From NCBI RefSeq assembly GCF_014199935.1, contig NZ_JACHOP010000019.1, forward strand, positions 42,470 to 106,469: a stretch of DNA of 64,000 nt, read 5' to 3'. Positions 56,517-64,000 of this stretch are shown piece by piece. Source of the stretch: Methylorubrum rhodinum (GTDB taxonomy: Bacteria > Pseudomonadota > Alphaproteobacteria > Rhizobiales > Beijerinckiaceae). The notes beneath the pieces are model-generated. The model worked only from the letters and a program-made list of their open reading frames with translations, made no database searches and was not told the origin of the DNA. Positions within the stretch are counted from its first letter, which is position 1. Each line of letters starts with the position of its first letter. The translations under genes and the position numbers were made by a program.

Positions 56517-57970
56517 GCCGCCTCTCCCTCGGCTGCGGCGGCATCGAGGGCCGCGGCCAGCGCCCGCTCCTCGCCGTAATAGCGCGCCCGGTCCCAGAAG
56601 CGCGGGCGGCCGATGCCGGTGGAGCGGTGGCGGCCGATCAGGCGGCCGTTCGCGTCCTCGCCGAGCACGTCGTAGACGAACAGGTCCTGGGTGATGATCA
56701 CGTCGCCCTCCATCCCCAGCACCTCGGTGATGTGGGTGATGCGCCGCGAGCCGTCGCGCATGCGCATCGCCTGGATGATGACGTCGACCGAGCCGGTGAT
56801 CATCTCGCGCAGGGTTTTGGAGGGCAGCGAGAAGCCGCCCATGGTGATCATCGATTCGATTCGCGCCAGGCACTCGCGCGGGGAGTTGGCGTGGAGCGTG
56901 CCCATCGAGCCGTCGTGGCCCGTGTTCATCGCCTGGAGCAGGTCGAACGCCTCCGGTCCGCGCACCTCGCCGACGATGATGCGCTCGGGCCGCATGCGCA
57001 GGCAGTTCTTGACGAGGTCGCGCATGGTGACCGAGCCCTGGCCCTCCAGGTTCGGCGGCCGGGTCTCGAGCCGCACCACGTGCGGCTGCTGGAGCTGCAA
57101 TTCGGCCGCGTCCTCGCAGGTGATGACCCGCTCGTCGTGCTCGATATAGGCGGTGAGGCAGTTGAGCAGCGTCGTCTTGCCCGAGCCGGTGCCGCCGGAG
57201 ATGACGACGTTGCAGCGGACCTTGCCGATGATCTGCAGGATCTTGGCGCCCTCCGGCGAGATCGCGCCGAAGCGCACGAGCTGGTCGAGGGTGAGCTTGT
57301 CCTTCTTGAACTTACGGATGGTGAGCGCCGGCCCGTCGATGGCGAGCGGGGGGGCGATGACGTTGACGCGGGATCCGTCCGGCAGGCGCGCGTCGCAGAT
57401 CGGCGAGGATTCGTCGACGCGGCGGCCCACCTGGCTGACGATCCGCTGGCAGATGTTCATCAACTGCTGGTTGTCGCGGAAGCGCACGTTGGTGAGCTGG
57501 ATCTTGCCGCCGACCTCGATGAAGGTCCGGTCGGCGCCGTTGACCATCACGTCGGCGATGTCGTCGCGGGCGAGCAGCGGCTCCAGCGGGCCGTAGCCGA
57601 GCACGTCGTTGCAGATGTCGTCGAGCAGCTCTTCCTGCTCGGCGATCGACAGGACGATGTTCTTGAGGCCGATGATCTCCGAGACGATGTCGCGGATTTC
57701 CTCGCGGGCCGATTCCGCGTCGAGCCGAGCGAGCTGGGCGAGGTCGATCGCCTCGATCAGCGCGCCGAAGATCATGCTCTTGGTGCGGAAATAGTCTTCC
57801 GACTTGTGCGGCGCGGGCGGCGGGGCGGCGGGGGGCCGCGCGGCCGGCGGGGCCTCGGGGCGCGCGGCGCGCACCTCGTCCTGCAGCACGGGCGCGGGCG
57901 CGACCGGCTTTCCGGCCGGGACGACCGGGGCGGCGGGCGTCGCCGCGACGTTGGAGCGTCGTCCGAACAT
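56513..57970 (-). CDS. cpaF: Tad pilus assembly ATPase CpaF/TadA
   Basis: A 485-residue secretion ATPase that powers Flp pilus assembly. After a Pro/Ala-rich disordered N-terminus (~8-55) come the N-terminal domain (NDVLGYGPLEPLL), Walker A GGTGSGKT (259-266), the Asp box region (ITCEDAAELQLQQPHVVRLE), Walker B-type RPERIIVGEVRGPEAFDLL, and the His box TGHDGSMGTLHANSPRE. It is 49 bases downstream of cpaE. Confidence 0.95.
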   Translation of the reverse strand: MFGRRSNVAATPAAPVVPAGKPVAPAPVLQDEVRAARPEAPPAARPPAAPPPAPHKSEDYFRTKSMIFGALIEAIDLAQLARLDAESAREEIRDIVSEIIGLKNIVLSIAEQEELLDDICNDVLGYGPLEPLLARDDIADVMVNGADRTFIEVGGKIQLTNVRFRDNQQLMNICQRIVSQVGRRVDESSPICDARLPDGSRVNVIAPPLAIDGPALTIRKFKKDKLTLDQLVRFGAISPEGAKILQIIGKVRCNVVISGGTGSGKTTLLNCLTAYIEHDERVITCEDAAELQLQQPHVVRLETRPPNLEGQGSVTMRDLVKNCLRMRPERIIVGEVRGPEAFDLLQAMNTGHDGSMGTLHANSPRECLARIESMITMGGFSLPSKTLREMITGSVDVIIQAMRMRDGSRRITHITEVLGMEGDVIITQDLFVYDVLGEDANGRLIGRHRSTGIGRPRFWDRARYYGEERALAAALDAAAAEGEAA

Positions 57971-58019
57971 GGTGCCGTGCGCCCTCAGTTGAGGGAAAGG
58001 GAAGAGGCGGAAGGCACGT

Positions 58020-59264
58020 TCACGACGCCTTCTTGCGGGTCAACCGGGCCAAGAGCGGCTCCAGCAGGTTGGCACGCGCCCGCTTGACCTCGGACCGGCC
58101 GGTGACGATGCCCGCCACCTCCGAGAAGATCTCGGCGGCCTTGGAGCCGGCCTGCACCTCGGCGATCATCTGACCGTTGTTGGCCGCGGTGCCGAACAGC
58201 GCCGGATCGAACGGGATCGACGCCTGGAGCGTGGCATCGAGCGCCTTGGCGAACTCGGCCGCCCCGATCTCCGGGCGCTTGGGCATGCCGACGCCGTTGA
58301 GGATCACCCGCGCCCGCGCGTCGTTGGGCCGGCTCGCCTGGAGCAGGGCGAGCAGGTTCTTGGTGTTGCGGAGCGACGCGAGGTCGGGCGAGGCGACGAT
58401 CAGGATCTCGTCGGCCGCCACCAGCACGCGGCGCGTCCAGGCCGACCAGTGATGCGGCACGTCCAGCACGATGCAGGGCACCGCCGCCCGCAGCAGGTCG
58501 GTGAGCGCGTCGAAGGCCGGCTCGGTCAGGTCGATCGTCCGGTCCAGCGTGGCGGGCGCCGAGAGCAGGCTGAGGTTGTCGGCGCATTTGGAGAGCAGCC
58601 GGTCGAGCAGGTTGGCGTCGAGGCGCTCGGGGGCGAACACCGCCTCCGCGATGCCCTGGGGCGGGTCCTGGTTGAAGTTGAGGCTGGCCGTCCCGAAGGC
58701 GATGTCGAGGTCGGCGATCACCGTCGAGGTGCCGTGCTCGCGCGCCACCGTCCAGGCGAGGTTGTGGGCGACCGTCGAGGCGCCCGCGCCGCCCTTGGCG
58801 CCGTAGACCGCGACGGTGCGCCCGACCGGCTTGGCGCCGGGGGCCGAGAACAGGTCGGAGACCGCCGCGATCATCGTCACGGGGGCGACCGGGGCCATCA
58901 GGTACTCGCTCACCCCGCGCTGCATGAACTGGCGGTAGAGCAGCACGTCGTTGACGTGGCCGACGACGAGCACCTTGGTGCCCTCGTCGCAGACCTCGGC
59001 GAGCAGGTCGAGGCATTCGAGCGGGCGCGACTTGGTGCCGACGAACTCGATCAGGATGACGTTGGGCGTCGGTGCGTGCCGGTAGGCCTCGACGGCGGCC
59101 GCGCCGCCGCCCATCTGCACCTTGACGTGCGCCTTGTGCATCCGCCGGTCCGAGACGATCCCCTCGATCATCGCCGCGGTCTCCGGCGTCTCGCAGAAGG
59201 CCTGGATCGTGATCCGGGGCACCGGGGCGATCGTCCGCTCTGTGGCCTCGTGGATGTCCGGCAT
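58020..59264 (-). CDS. cpaE: Tad pilus assembly protein CpaE/TadZ
   Basis: The 414-residue protein localises the Tad machine. Its N-terminal half (~15-140) folds like a receiver but carries E73 (ILIEF) where the phospho-Asp would be, so it is a pseudo-receiver. The C-terminal half is a MinD/ParA-like ATPase with the deviant Walker A GAKGGAGAST (155-164), IADLDIAFGTASLNFN, and DVPHHWSAWTRRVLVAADEI. The ATG at 59264 gives the usual start. Confidence 0.9.
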   Translation of the reverse strand: MPDIHEATERTIAPVPRITIQAFCETPETAAMIEGIVSDRRMHKAHVKVQMGGGAAAVEAYRHAPTPNVILIEFVGTKSRPLECLDLLAEVCDEGTKVLVVGHVNDVLLYRQFMQRGVSEYLMAPVAPVTMIAAVSDLFSAPGAKPVGRTVAVYGAKGGAGASTVAHNLAWTVAREHGTSTVIADLDIAFGTASLNFNQDPPQGIAEAVFAPERLDANLLDRLLSKCADNLSLLSAPATLDRTIDLTEPAFDALTDLLRAAVPCIVLDVPHHWSAWTRRVLVAADEILIVASPDLASLRNTKNLLALLQASRPNDARARVILNGVGMPKRPEIGAAEFAKALDATLQASIPFDPALFGTAANNGQMIAEVQAGSKAAEIFSEVAGIVTGRSEVKRARANLLEPLLARLTRKKAS

Positions 59265-59329
59265 GACGGGTGATTCCGGTTCGATGGTCTGGCGGAGCGT
59301 AAGCGAGTGGGCGGAGCCGAGGACGCCGG

Positions 59330-60070
59330 TCAGTTCTTGACCGTGTCCTTGACGTTCGTCTTCCCATCCTGCTTCCACTCGGTTGACGGATCCTTGCCCT
59401 GGCGCAGTTCGCCGATGTCGCGGGTGCGTCGGACCGTGTCGATGCGGCCCTCGGGGCGCCCGCGCACGAGATCGACCGGGTCGGCGACCTGGGAGGCGAT
59501 GTTGGACTGCGTGGCGCAGCCGAGATTCCACTGGGGCTCGTTCGACCAGTCGGAGCGGATGTCGCTCGTGCCGAGGTCGCGCGGCCAGAGCCCGCACTTG
59601 CTCGACACCTTGGCCTGCATCCGCTGGAAGGTGAGCCGGACCGGCGCGGCGAGGCTGGGCGCGGCGACCGGGTAGCCGCCGACGATCCAGCCGCCCGGCG
59701 GCACGCCGAGTTCGGCCCCGAGCCGGCGGATCGCGGCGCCGGTGCGCTCGACCGGGCCGGCGAGGGCGGGCGCCACGCCCTGGGGCAGTTCCAGGGTGAT
59801 GAGGCCGCGCCCGTAGCGGCGGTACTCCAGCAGGAACGCCTCGATGTCGGCCGCCTGCCGCGGATCGATGTGGCCGACCCCGGTCGGGAACACGTCGAGG
59901 GTGCGGTCGGCATCCGCCAGAACGATCGGATGGCGGGTGCGCACGTCGATCGGATAGGTCGAGCCGGTCGTGCTGACCCGGTCGGCCCGGCAGGCGCCGA
60001 GCAGGCCGGCGAGGACCAGAACGGAGACCGGAGCCAGCGACCGGACGGGAAGGCGAGTGGGGGAGGGCAT
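59330..60070 (-). CDS. cpaD: Tad pilus lipoprotein CpaD
   Basis: The 246-residue lipoprotein has a signal peptide with lipobox LLGAC (lipidated Cys ~27). The CpaD pattern follows: YPIDVRTRHPIVLAD, FLLEYRRYGRGLITLELPQG, and the conserved C-terminal CGLWPRDL followed by NLGCATQSNIASQVADPVDL. CpaD is thought to help assemble or stabilise the CpaC secretin at the outer membrane. It lies between cpaC and cpaE. Confidence 0.9.
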   Translation of the reverse strand: MPSPTRLPVRSLAPVSVLVLAGLLGACRADRVSTTGSTYPIDVRTRHPIVLADADRTLDVFPTGVGHIDPRQAADIEAFLLEYRRYGRGLITLELPQGVAPALAGPVERTGAAIRRLGAELGVPPGGWIVGGYPVAAPSLAAPVRLTFQRMQAKVSSKCGLWPRDLGTSDIRSDWSNEPQWNLGCATQSNIASQVADPVDLVRGRPEGRIDTVRRTRDIGELRQGKDPSTEWKQDGKTNVKDTVKN

Positions 60071-60162
60071 CGGTTCTTCGATCCTGCTGGGGCGACGCCG
60101 CGCCCGCGATCCGTCTGATCGGCCGGACCTTCTCGGCCCGGCCCCGCTGCACGTGTCCGATC

Positions 60163-61650
60163 TCAGTCGGCGATGAAGCCGACGCGTCCGCGATAGGCCG
60201 GTCCCAGCGTGCCGCCGCCGACCGTGCCGTAGACCCGGTTGATCTGCCCGAGCAGAACCGCCTTGCCGTCCGGCGCATCGACGAAGCCGTCGTCGGGCCG
60301 CTGCACCTGGCGCGCCTCCATCGGCTTGGCGATGTAGGGGGTGACCATGATCATCAGCTCGGTCTCGTCGCGCTGGTAGTCGCGCGAGCGGAACAGGGCG
60401 CCGAGGATCGGCAGGCTCATCAGGCCGGGCAGGCCGGAGATCGCGGCCCGGTTCTTCTGCTGGATCAGGCCCGCGGTCATCATCGTGGCGCCGGACGCCA
60501 GCTCGACGGTCGTCTCCGAGCTGCGCTTCGTCGTGGCCGGCACCGGCGTCGGGCGATTGTTCAGGTAGTAGGTGAAGCTGTTCTGCTGATCGAGTTCGAC
60601 CACGTCGGTGGCGACGCGGATCGAGATGCGGTTCTCGGCCATCACGACGGGGGTGAAGGCGAGGCTGACGCCGTAGGGCTTGTAGACGAGCGTGACCGTG
60701 CAGCTCTGGTTGAGCGTCGTGCCGATCGCGACCGACGACGAGGCCGAACAGTTGCTCGGCACCGGGATCTCGCCGCCCGCGGTGAACTTGGCGGATTCGC
60801 CCGAGATGGCCGTGAGCGTCGGCTCCGCGAGGATGCGCGAGACGCCGGCCCGCTCGAACGCCTTCAGCGTCGCCTGCAGCGAGAAGCCGCCGGCCGAGAC
60901 CGAGGCCGCAAGCTGGTTGGCCACCGGCGTGCTCGTGCCCGTCAGCGGGAAGCCGGTGTCGTTCGTCAGGAAATTGCCTCCGACCGGATTCAGCGCCGAC
61001 CAGTTGCCGGCGGTGTTGATGCCGAACTGCTTGATGACGCTGCGGGAGACCTCGACCACGGTGACGCGCAGCATCACCTGATCCTTGTTGCGCACGGTCA
61101 GGTTGTTGATGACGGCGCCGCGGATGCCGCCGACGGCGCCCGCGATGCCGACGAAGGCGTTGGCGATGTCGAGCGCCTGCTGTGCCTCCGAGGCCGAGGC
61201 GACGGTGCCGGTGAGAACGATCGAGTCGCCCACCGCCTTCACGTCGAAGCGCCCCGAGGGCAGGCTCTGCTGGAGCGACTGCTTCAGCACGTTGATGTCG
61301 CGGGCGATGGTGACGTCCAGCGCCGCGATCTGGCGACCGTCGGCATCCATCACGAAGATCGAGGTCGCGCCGTTCTCGATGCCGATCAGGAACAGCTTGC
61401 GGCTGGACCGCACCACCGCGTTGGCGACGGCGGGGTTGGCCACGAACACCTCCTTGGCGTCGCGCGGCAGATCGACGATCAGGGAGCGCCCCTTGGTCAG
61501 CTCGACCTTGCGCGAAACGCCGGCCTCGTTGGCGCCGATGGCGAGCACCGGGGAGGCGACGCCCTGGGCGGTCGCGGGGGCCGGCACCGCGAGGCAGGAG
61601 CCGGAGAGGAGGGCGAGGGCGAAAGCCCGGTGGCGGATCTGAAGGGACAT
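60163..61650 (-). CDS. cpaC: Tad pilus outer-membrane secretin CpaC
   Basis: A 495-residue secretin forming the outer-membrane pore for the pilus. It has a signal peptide (1-29, ending ATAQ), an N-terminal pilus-assembly domain (VELTKGRSLIVDLPRDAKEV, then FVANPAVANAVV), a BON-like region (~110-180), and the secretin domain (~195-440). The last contains ERAGVSRILAEPTLTAISGE, YGVSLAFTPVV, SGATMMTAGLIQQ and LPGLMSLPILGALFRSRDYQ. It is 11 bases downstream of cpaB. Confidence 0.94.
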   Translation of the reverse strand: MSLQIRHRAFALALLSGSCLAVPAPATAQGVASPVLAIGANEAGVSRKVELTKGRSLIVDLPRDAKEVFVANPAVANAVVRSSRKLFLIGIENGATSIFVMDADGRQIAALDVTIARDINVLKQSLQQSLPSGRFDVKAVGDSIVLTGTVASASEAQQALDIANAFVGIAGAVGGIRGAVINNLTVRNKDQVMLRVTVVEVSRSVIKQFGINTAGNWSALNPVGGNFLTNDTGFPLTGTSTPVANQLAASVSAGGFSLQATLKAFERAGVSRILAEPTLTAISGESAKFTAGGEIPVPSNCSASSSVAIGTTLNQSCTVTLVYKPYGVSLAFTPVVMAENRISIRVATDVVELDQQNSFTYYLNNRPTPVPATTKRSSETTVELASGATMMTAGLIQQKNRAAISGLPGLMSLPILGALFRSRDYQRDETELMIMVTPYIAKPMEARQVQRPDDGFVDAPDGKAVLLGQINRVYGTVGGGTLGPAYRGRVGFIAD

Positions 61651-61661
61651 CGGTCTCGTCC

Positions 61662-62444
61662 TTACCGGCGCTGCTGCTTGGCGACGCCGAAGCGCACCAC
61701 CGTCATGGCTCCTTCGGGCTCGGCATCCGCCACCGTGGCGGTCTGGCCCGCATCCTGAACGCTGCGCAGCACGAGCGAGAGCTGCCCGATCTTCTGCGCG
61801 AGGGTGACGATCTCGGCCTGGCCCGGGGTCAGCGCCAGCGTGGCCGTCTCGGCGGTGACGACGTTCTGGCCGCCCTTCTCCTGGACGATCTGGCCGACCG
61901 CGAGCACGCGGATGTCGGTGAGCAGCGTCTCGGCGAACTGGTCGTTGCCGCTGCCGCCCTCGTCGCGGGCGGTCTTGATGACGTCGACCCGGTCGTTGGG
62001 CAGGATGAAGCCGCCGGCCGAGGACGAGCCGCGGTTGTCGGTGGTGATCGCCACCGCCCGCATGCCGGGCGGCAGGATCGCCGACATGAAGCCGCTGCCG
62101 GCCTTGACGAGGCGCTCGGGGCGGATCGGCTCGCTGGCCGAGAAGGGGGTGCGCACGATCGAGCCGACCGAGTCCTCCAGACCCTTCGGCGCGGCCTTGC
62201 GCTCGAGATAGGTCGGCGACAGCGCCTGTTCCGGCCAGGGCATCCAGCGCAGATCCTCGGCCTTCAGGGTCTGGCCCATCGGCAGGTCGACGGCGGCGAC
62301 GAGCACCTCGGCGAGCGGGATCTGAGGCGCGGGCGCGGCCTGGGCGACGGGCTCGGGGGGCTTCTCTTCGCCGCTCATCAGAAGGGCGGCGCCGCAGCCC
62401 GCGACGATCGCGACGGCCAGGACGGCGAGACGGGCAGGTTTCAT
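61662..62444 (-). CDS. cpaB: Tad pilus assembly protein CpaB/RcpC
   Basis: The 260-residue periplasmic protein has a single N-terminal hydrophobic anchor (MKPARLAVLAVAIVAGCGAA) and a SAF domain (~45-110; VLVAAVDLPMGQTLKAEDLR). The RcpC/CpaB region with MSAILPPGMRAVAITTDNRG and GFILPNDRVDVIKT follows. CpaB links the secretin to the periplasmic cell wall layer. The ATG at 62444 gives the usual short cytoplasmic start; an in-frame ATG at 62489 would add 15 polar residues. Confidence 0.9.
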   Translation of the reverse strand: MKPARLAVLAVAIVAGCGAALLMSGEEKPPEPVAQAAPAPQIPLAEVLVAAVDLPMGQTLKAEDLRWMPWPEQALSPTYLERKAAPKGLEDSVGSIVRTPFSASEPIRPERLVKAGSGFMSAILPPGMRAVAITTDNRGSSSAGGFILPNDRVDVIKTARDEGGSGNDQFAETLLTDIRVLAVGQIVQEKGGQNVVTAETATLALTPGQAEIVTLAQKIGQLSLVLRSVQDAGQTATVADAEPEGAMTVVRFGVAKQQRR

Positions 62445-62783
62445 GGCGGGTGCGGAACCGTTCGACGGCTCTCCGCCGTCAGGTTCCAAGACTTGCCCGG
62501 GATTCGTGTAGTTAAGGTTAACCGCCCGTCACCGAGGCGTTTCTCGCGGATTTTGACGCGCTTTTCGGAGGAGGGGAGCCGATCCGCCGCGACGGCGCGC
62601 GGGCTCGCGGCGACGGACACCGCCTGGATGCGATCACGGGAGAGCGGGGATGCGCGAAGCGACGACGGCCGCCGAGGGACGCAGAGGGACGCGACGTGTC
62701 GGCCGGTCTCAGACACGCGTGCGCGGCGGCTCGGGCGCGTGGCTGTGGCCCCGCTCCGAAGCAGTGCTGCCGGCAGTGGCGCC
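62445..62783. other. Non-coding gap between cpaA and cpaB
   Basis: No credible gene is seen in these 339 bases; the open frames are compositional. An A/T-rich spot containing the palindrome GGTTAACC and TTAAGGTTAA lies near 62510-62523, about 70 bases before cpaB. It may be part of a separate promoter for the cpaB-to-tadC block. Confidence 0.4.
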
Positions 62784-63302
62784 TCACATCAGGGCGAGGC
62801 GTTCCCAGCCGGCGGCGCCCGGCATGACGATGAGGGCGGCGGCGGCAAGCGCGATGCCGTAGGGGATTCCGGTCTTCGTGTCGTGCAGGTGCACCGCGAA
62901 GGGCAGGCGGGCCGTCACGGCGGGCATCGGGAAGGTGCGGGCGTAGAGGATCGCCAGGGTGAGGGCGCCGCCGAGGATCGAGGCGACGACGAGGTAATCG
63001 GCCAGATGTCCGATCCCGAGCCAGAGCGCGGTACCTGCCGCGAGCTTGGCATCCCCGCCGCCGACCCAGCCGCGGGCGAACATCACGAAGGTGACGACCA
63101 GGGTCAAAGCCCCGGCGGCGACGTGCCAGGCCAGCTCTTCGAGCGCCATGCCGGAGACCGGCGCGTAGAGGACGAAGCCGGCGACCACGAAGCCGGTCAC
63201 CCGATTCGAGATCCGCATGGTCAACAGATCGCTCGCGGCCGCGTAGGCCATGAGGAAGGGGAACGCCACGCCGAGCAGGAGAGGGGCTGCGCTCATCGAC
63301 AT
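62784..63302 (-). CDS. cpaA: Prepilin peptidase CpaA/TadV
   Basis: A 172-residue type IV leader peptidase (A24 family, short form) that cleaves the Flp prepilin. Catalytic aspartates are D25 in AASDLLTMRISN and D84 in GGGDAKLAAG. About five to six membrane helices fill the rest. The start is ATG 63302 or the ATG two codons later (63296). It lies downstream of the pilin gene, separated from it by a strong terminator. Confidence 0.92.
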   Translation of the reverse strand: MSMSAAPLLLGVAFPFLMAYAAASDLLTMRISNRVTGFVVAGFVLYAPVSGMALEELAWHVAAGALTLVVTFVMFARGWVGGGDAKLAAGTALWLGIGHLADYLVVASILGGALTLAILYARTFPMPAVTARLPFAVHLHDTKTGIPYGIALAAAALIVMPGAAGWERLALM

Positions 63303-63351
63303 GGTCTGGCTGCTATCCCCGATCCGCCCGGGCCCGTCCCGGTGCCTCGAC

Positions 63352-63408
63352 AAAAAATGGCATTCCTTCGGGCGGCGCGAAAGCGACACCGCAGCCCGAA
63401 GGAATGCC
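63352..63408 (-). terminator. Intrinsic terminator after the flp pilin gene
   Basis: On the minus strand a perfect 15-bp stem (63408-63394 with 63373-63359; GGCATTCCTTCGGGC / GCCCGAAGGAATGCC) encloses a 20-base loop and is followed directly by ATTTTTTG. It lies 73 bases after the pilin stop and 50 bases before cpaA. Most pilin transcripts should therefore end here, letting pilin be made in excess over the assembly proteins. Confidence 0.9.
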
Positions 63409-63481
63409 CCGCGCCGTCCCAGAACCCCCGGACGTACGGCGCCTGACGGCCCGGCACGCCCGAGTGTTCGGTGAAGTCCGC

Positions 63482-63670
63482 TTACTGGCTGATCTTACCG
63501 GCCTGAGAGTTGATGGCGTCGCCCATCGTGCCGAAGGCGAGCGTGAGCTTGTCCTTGAAGGCCGTGAAGATGGTGACGACGGCGATGCCCATCATCGCGG
63601 CCACAAGGCCGTACTCGATTGCAGTGGCGCCGGACTCGTCGGAGGCGAAACGCTTGGCGATGGCTTTCAT
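63482..63670 (-). CDS. Flp/Fap-type pilin
   Basis: The 62-residue prepilin has a short basic leader (MKAIAKRFASDESG), the cleavage site after G14, and the Flp motif with E19-Y20 (ATAIEYGLVAAMMGIAVV). A small C-terminal region (FKDKLTLAFGTMGDAINSQA) follows. The ATG at 63670 has GGAGA upstream and gives the normal leader length; an in-frame ATG four codons earlier is less likely. CpaA is the probable processing peptidase, and CpaF/TadB/TadC the assembly machine. Confidence 0.94.
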   Translation of the reverse strand: MKAIAKRFASDESGATAIEYGLVAAMMGIAVVTIFTAFKDKLTLAFGTMGDAINSQAGKISQ

Positions 63671-63848
63671 GGTGATCTCCACTTGAACTGGTGTCCCGGG
63701 CGACCGTCGAAAGTCTGTTCAGGCTTCGATCGGCGACGGGGCTAGAGTTACCGCGGACGCGTTGCGTTTGGGTTAAATGGATCAACGAAGATCGGCCCGC
63801 GAGCGCTGTTCGACAGCTCAGTTAACGGTCGGTTGCTTCGATTGCGGA
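63671..63848 (-). promoter_or_regulatory. Upstream region of the flp pilin gene
   Basis: The pilin promoter should lie here. Two TTAAC-like words (GGTTAA near 63771 and GTTAAC near 63821) resemble CtrA half-sites, which is noteworthy because pilA of Caulobacter is CtrA-controlled. The full TTAA-N7-TTAA box is not present. Confidence 0.35.
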
Positions 63849-64000
63849 GCGAGCCGTGGGGGGGGGGGGGGGGGGCGCCCCCCCCCCCCCCGCCCCCCCC
63901 CCCCCCCCGCCCCGGGGGGGGGGGGGGGCGGGGGCCCCCCCCCCCCCCCGCCCCCCCCCCAGCCCCCCGCACAGACCACCAAAAAAGCACCACCGCCCCC
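63849..64000. other. Low-complexity G/C homopolymer end, probable artefact
   Basis: From about 63857 the sequence changes to alternating long runs of G and of C with very few other bases, then a short A-containing tail. Nothing else in the window resembles it. It looks like a failed read end or assembly artefact rather than genomic DNA, and the open frame across it encodes only Gly/Pro. Confidence 0.85.

Noticed and set aside
63748..63993. Gly/Pro-rich open frame at the window end
   Set aside because: It only translates the homopolymer G/C tract judged to be an artefact.
1..64000. tRNA, rRNA, insertion sequences, integrases or prophage genes
   Set aside because: None was recognised on either strand. 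All substantial open frames without overlap to better genes were assigned to chromosomal families.

Overview
The window is about 70% G+C and almost fully coding. Its gene content points to a methylotrophic alphaproteobacterium of the Methylobacterium/Methylorubrum extorquens type. The evidence is a periplasmic three-subunit formate dehydrogenase of the FDH3 type with its accessory genes, tungstate/molybdenum handling genes next to it, a rhizobial-type lipid A gene cluster, a Tad/Flp pilus locus and families of short palindromic repeats. No tRNA, rRNA, insertion sequence, prophage or CRISPR array was recognised. The last ~150 bases are G/C homopolymer runs that look like a sequencing or assembly artefact.

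Layout. 1-4.3 kb: the 3' end of a phospholipid N-methyltransferase gene, a histidine-rich exported protein, and a nucleoside-salvage operon (cdd, purine nucleoside phosphorylase, deoC, deoA). 4.3-7.6 kb: lipid A/Kdo genes (DUF374 acyltransferase, waaA, lpxK) with a DUF2093 gene. 7.8-10.8 kb: a metallophosphoesterase, a lone receiver protein, a double cold-shock-domain protein and a short exported protein. 10.9-14.6 kb: divergent opgG/D and opgH for osmoregulated periplasmic glucans. 14.6-18.5 kb: ilvD and leuA, the latter preceded by a candidate Leu-rich leader peptide. 18.6-22.9 kb: lipoprotein, NUDIX, PhzF, pyridoxal kinase, DedA and a BtuF-like protein.

22.9-45.5 kb forms one functional theme, formate oxidation and its Mo/W cofactor. 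It holds a tungstate-type ABC transporter (tupBCA order on the minus strand), a ModE-like regulator, mobB and three MoeA-family proteins (one fused to a periplasmic-binding-protein-like domain, one with degenerate motifs). It continues with a WD40-cytochrome c fusion, a four-cluster ferredoxin, five poorly characterised accessory proteins (a ligase-like protein, DUF6505, DUF6352, DUF3305, DUF3306), a TorD-type chaperone, a small Tat-targeted protein, and fdh3A-fdh3B-fdh3C. A plausible promoter lies just before the chaperone gene. I infer that the transporter and Moe/Mob proteins supply and insert the metal, that the chaperone and accessory proteins mature the enzyme, and that the b-type cytochrome subunit passes formate electrons into the membrane.

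45.7-54.5 kb: an SDR with a C-terminal membrane tail, a DUF4336 protein, then an iron-siderophore module (MbtH-like, TauD/SyrP-like oxygenase, FhuC-, FhuB- and FhuD-like transporter, divergent DUF2218-SIP reductase). The peptide synthetase that an MbtH protein normally serves is not in the window. 54.5-63.7 kb: a Tad/Flp pilus operon (flp, cpaA, cpaB, cpaC, cpaD, cpaE, cpaF, tadB, tadC) on the minus strand, with a strong terminator after the pilin gene.

Two families of ~110-130 bp palindromic repeats recur. Family A has four full copies, one half copy and one fragment. Family B has three copies, one of which is translated in frame inside the DUF3306 gene. These, the leuA leader and the uncharacterised formate dehydrogenase accessory block are the most interesting observations.
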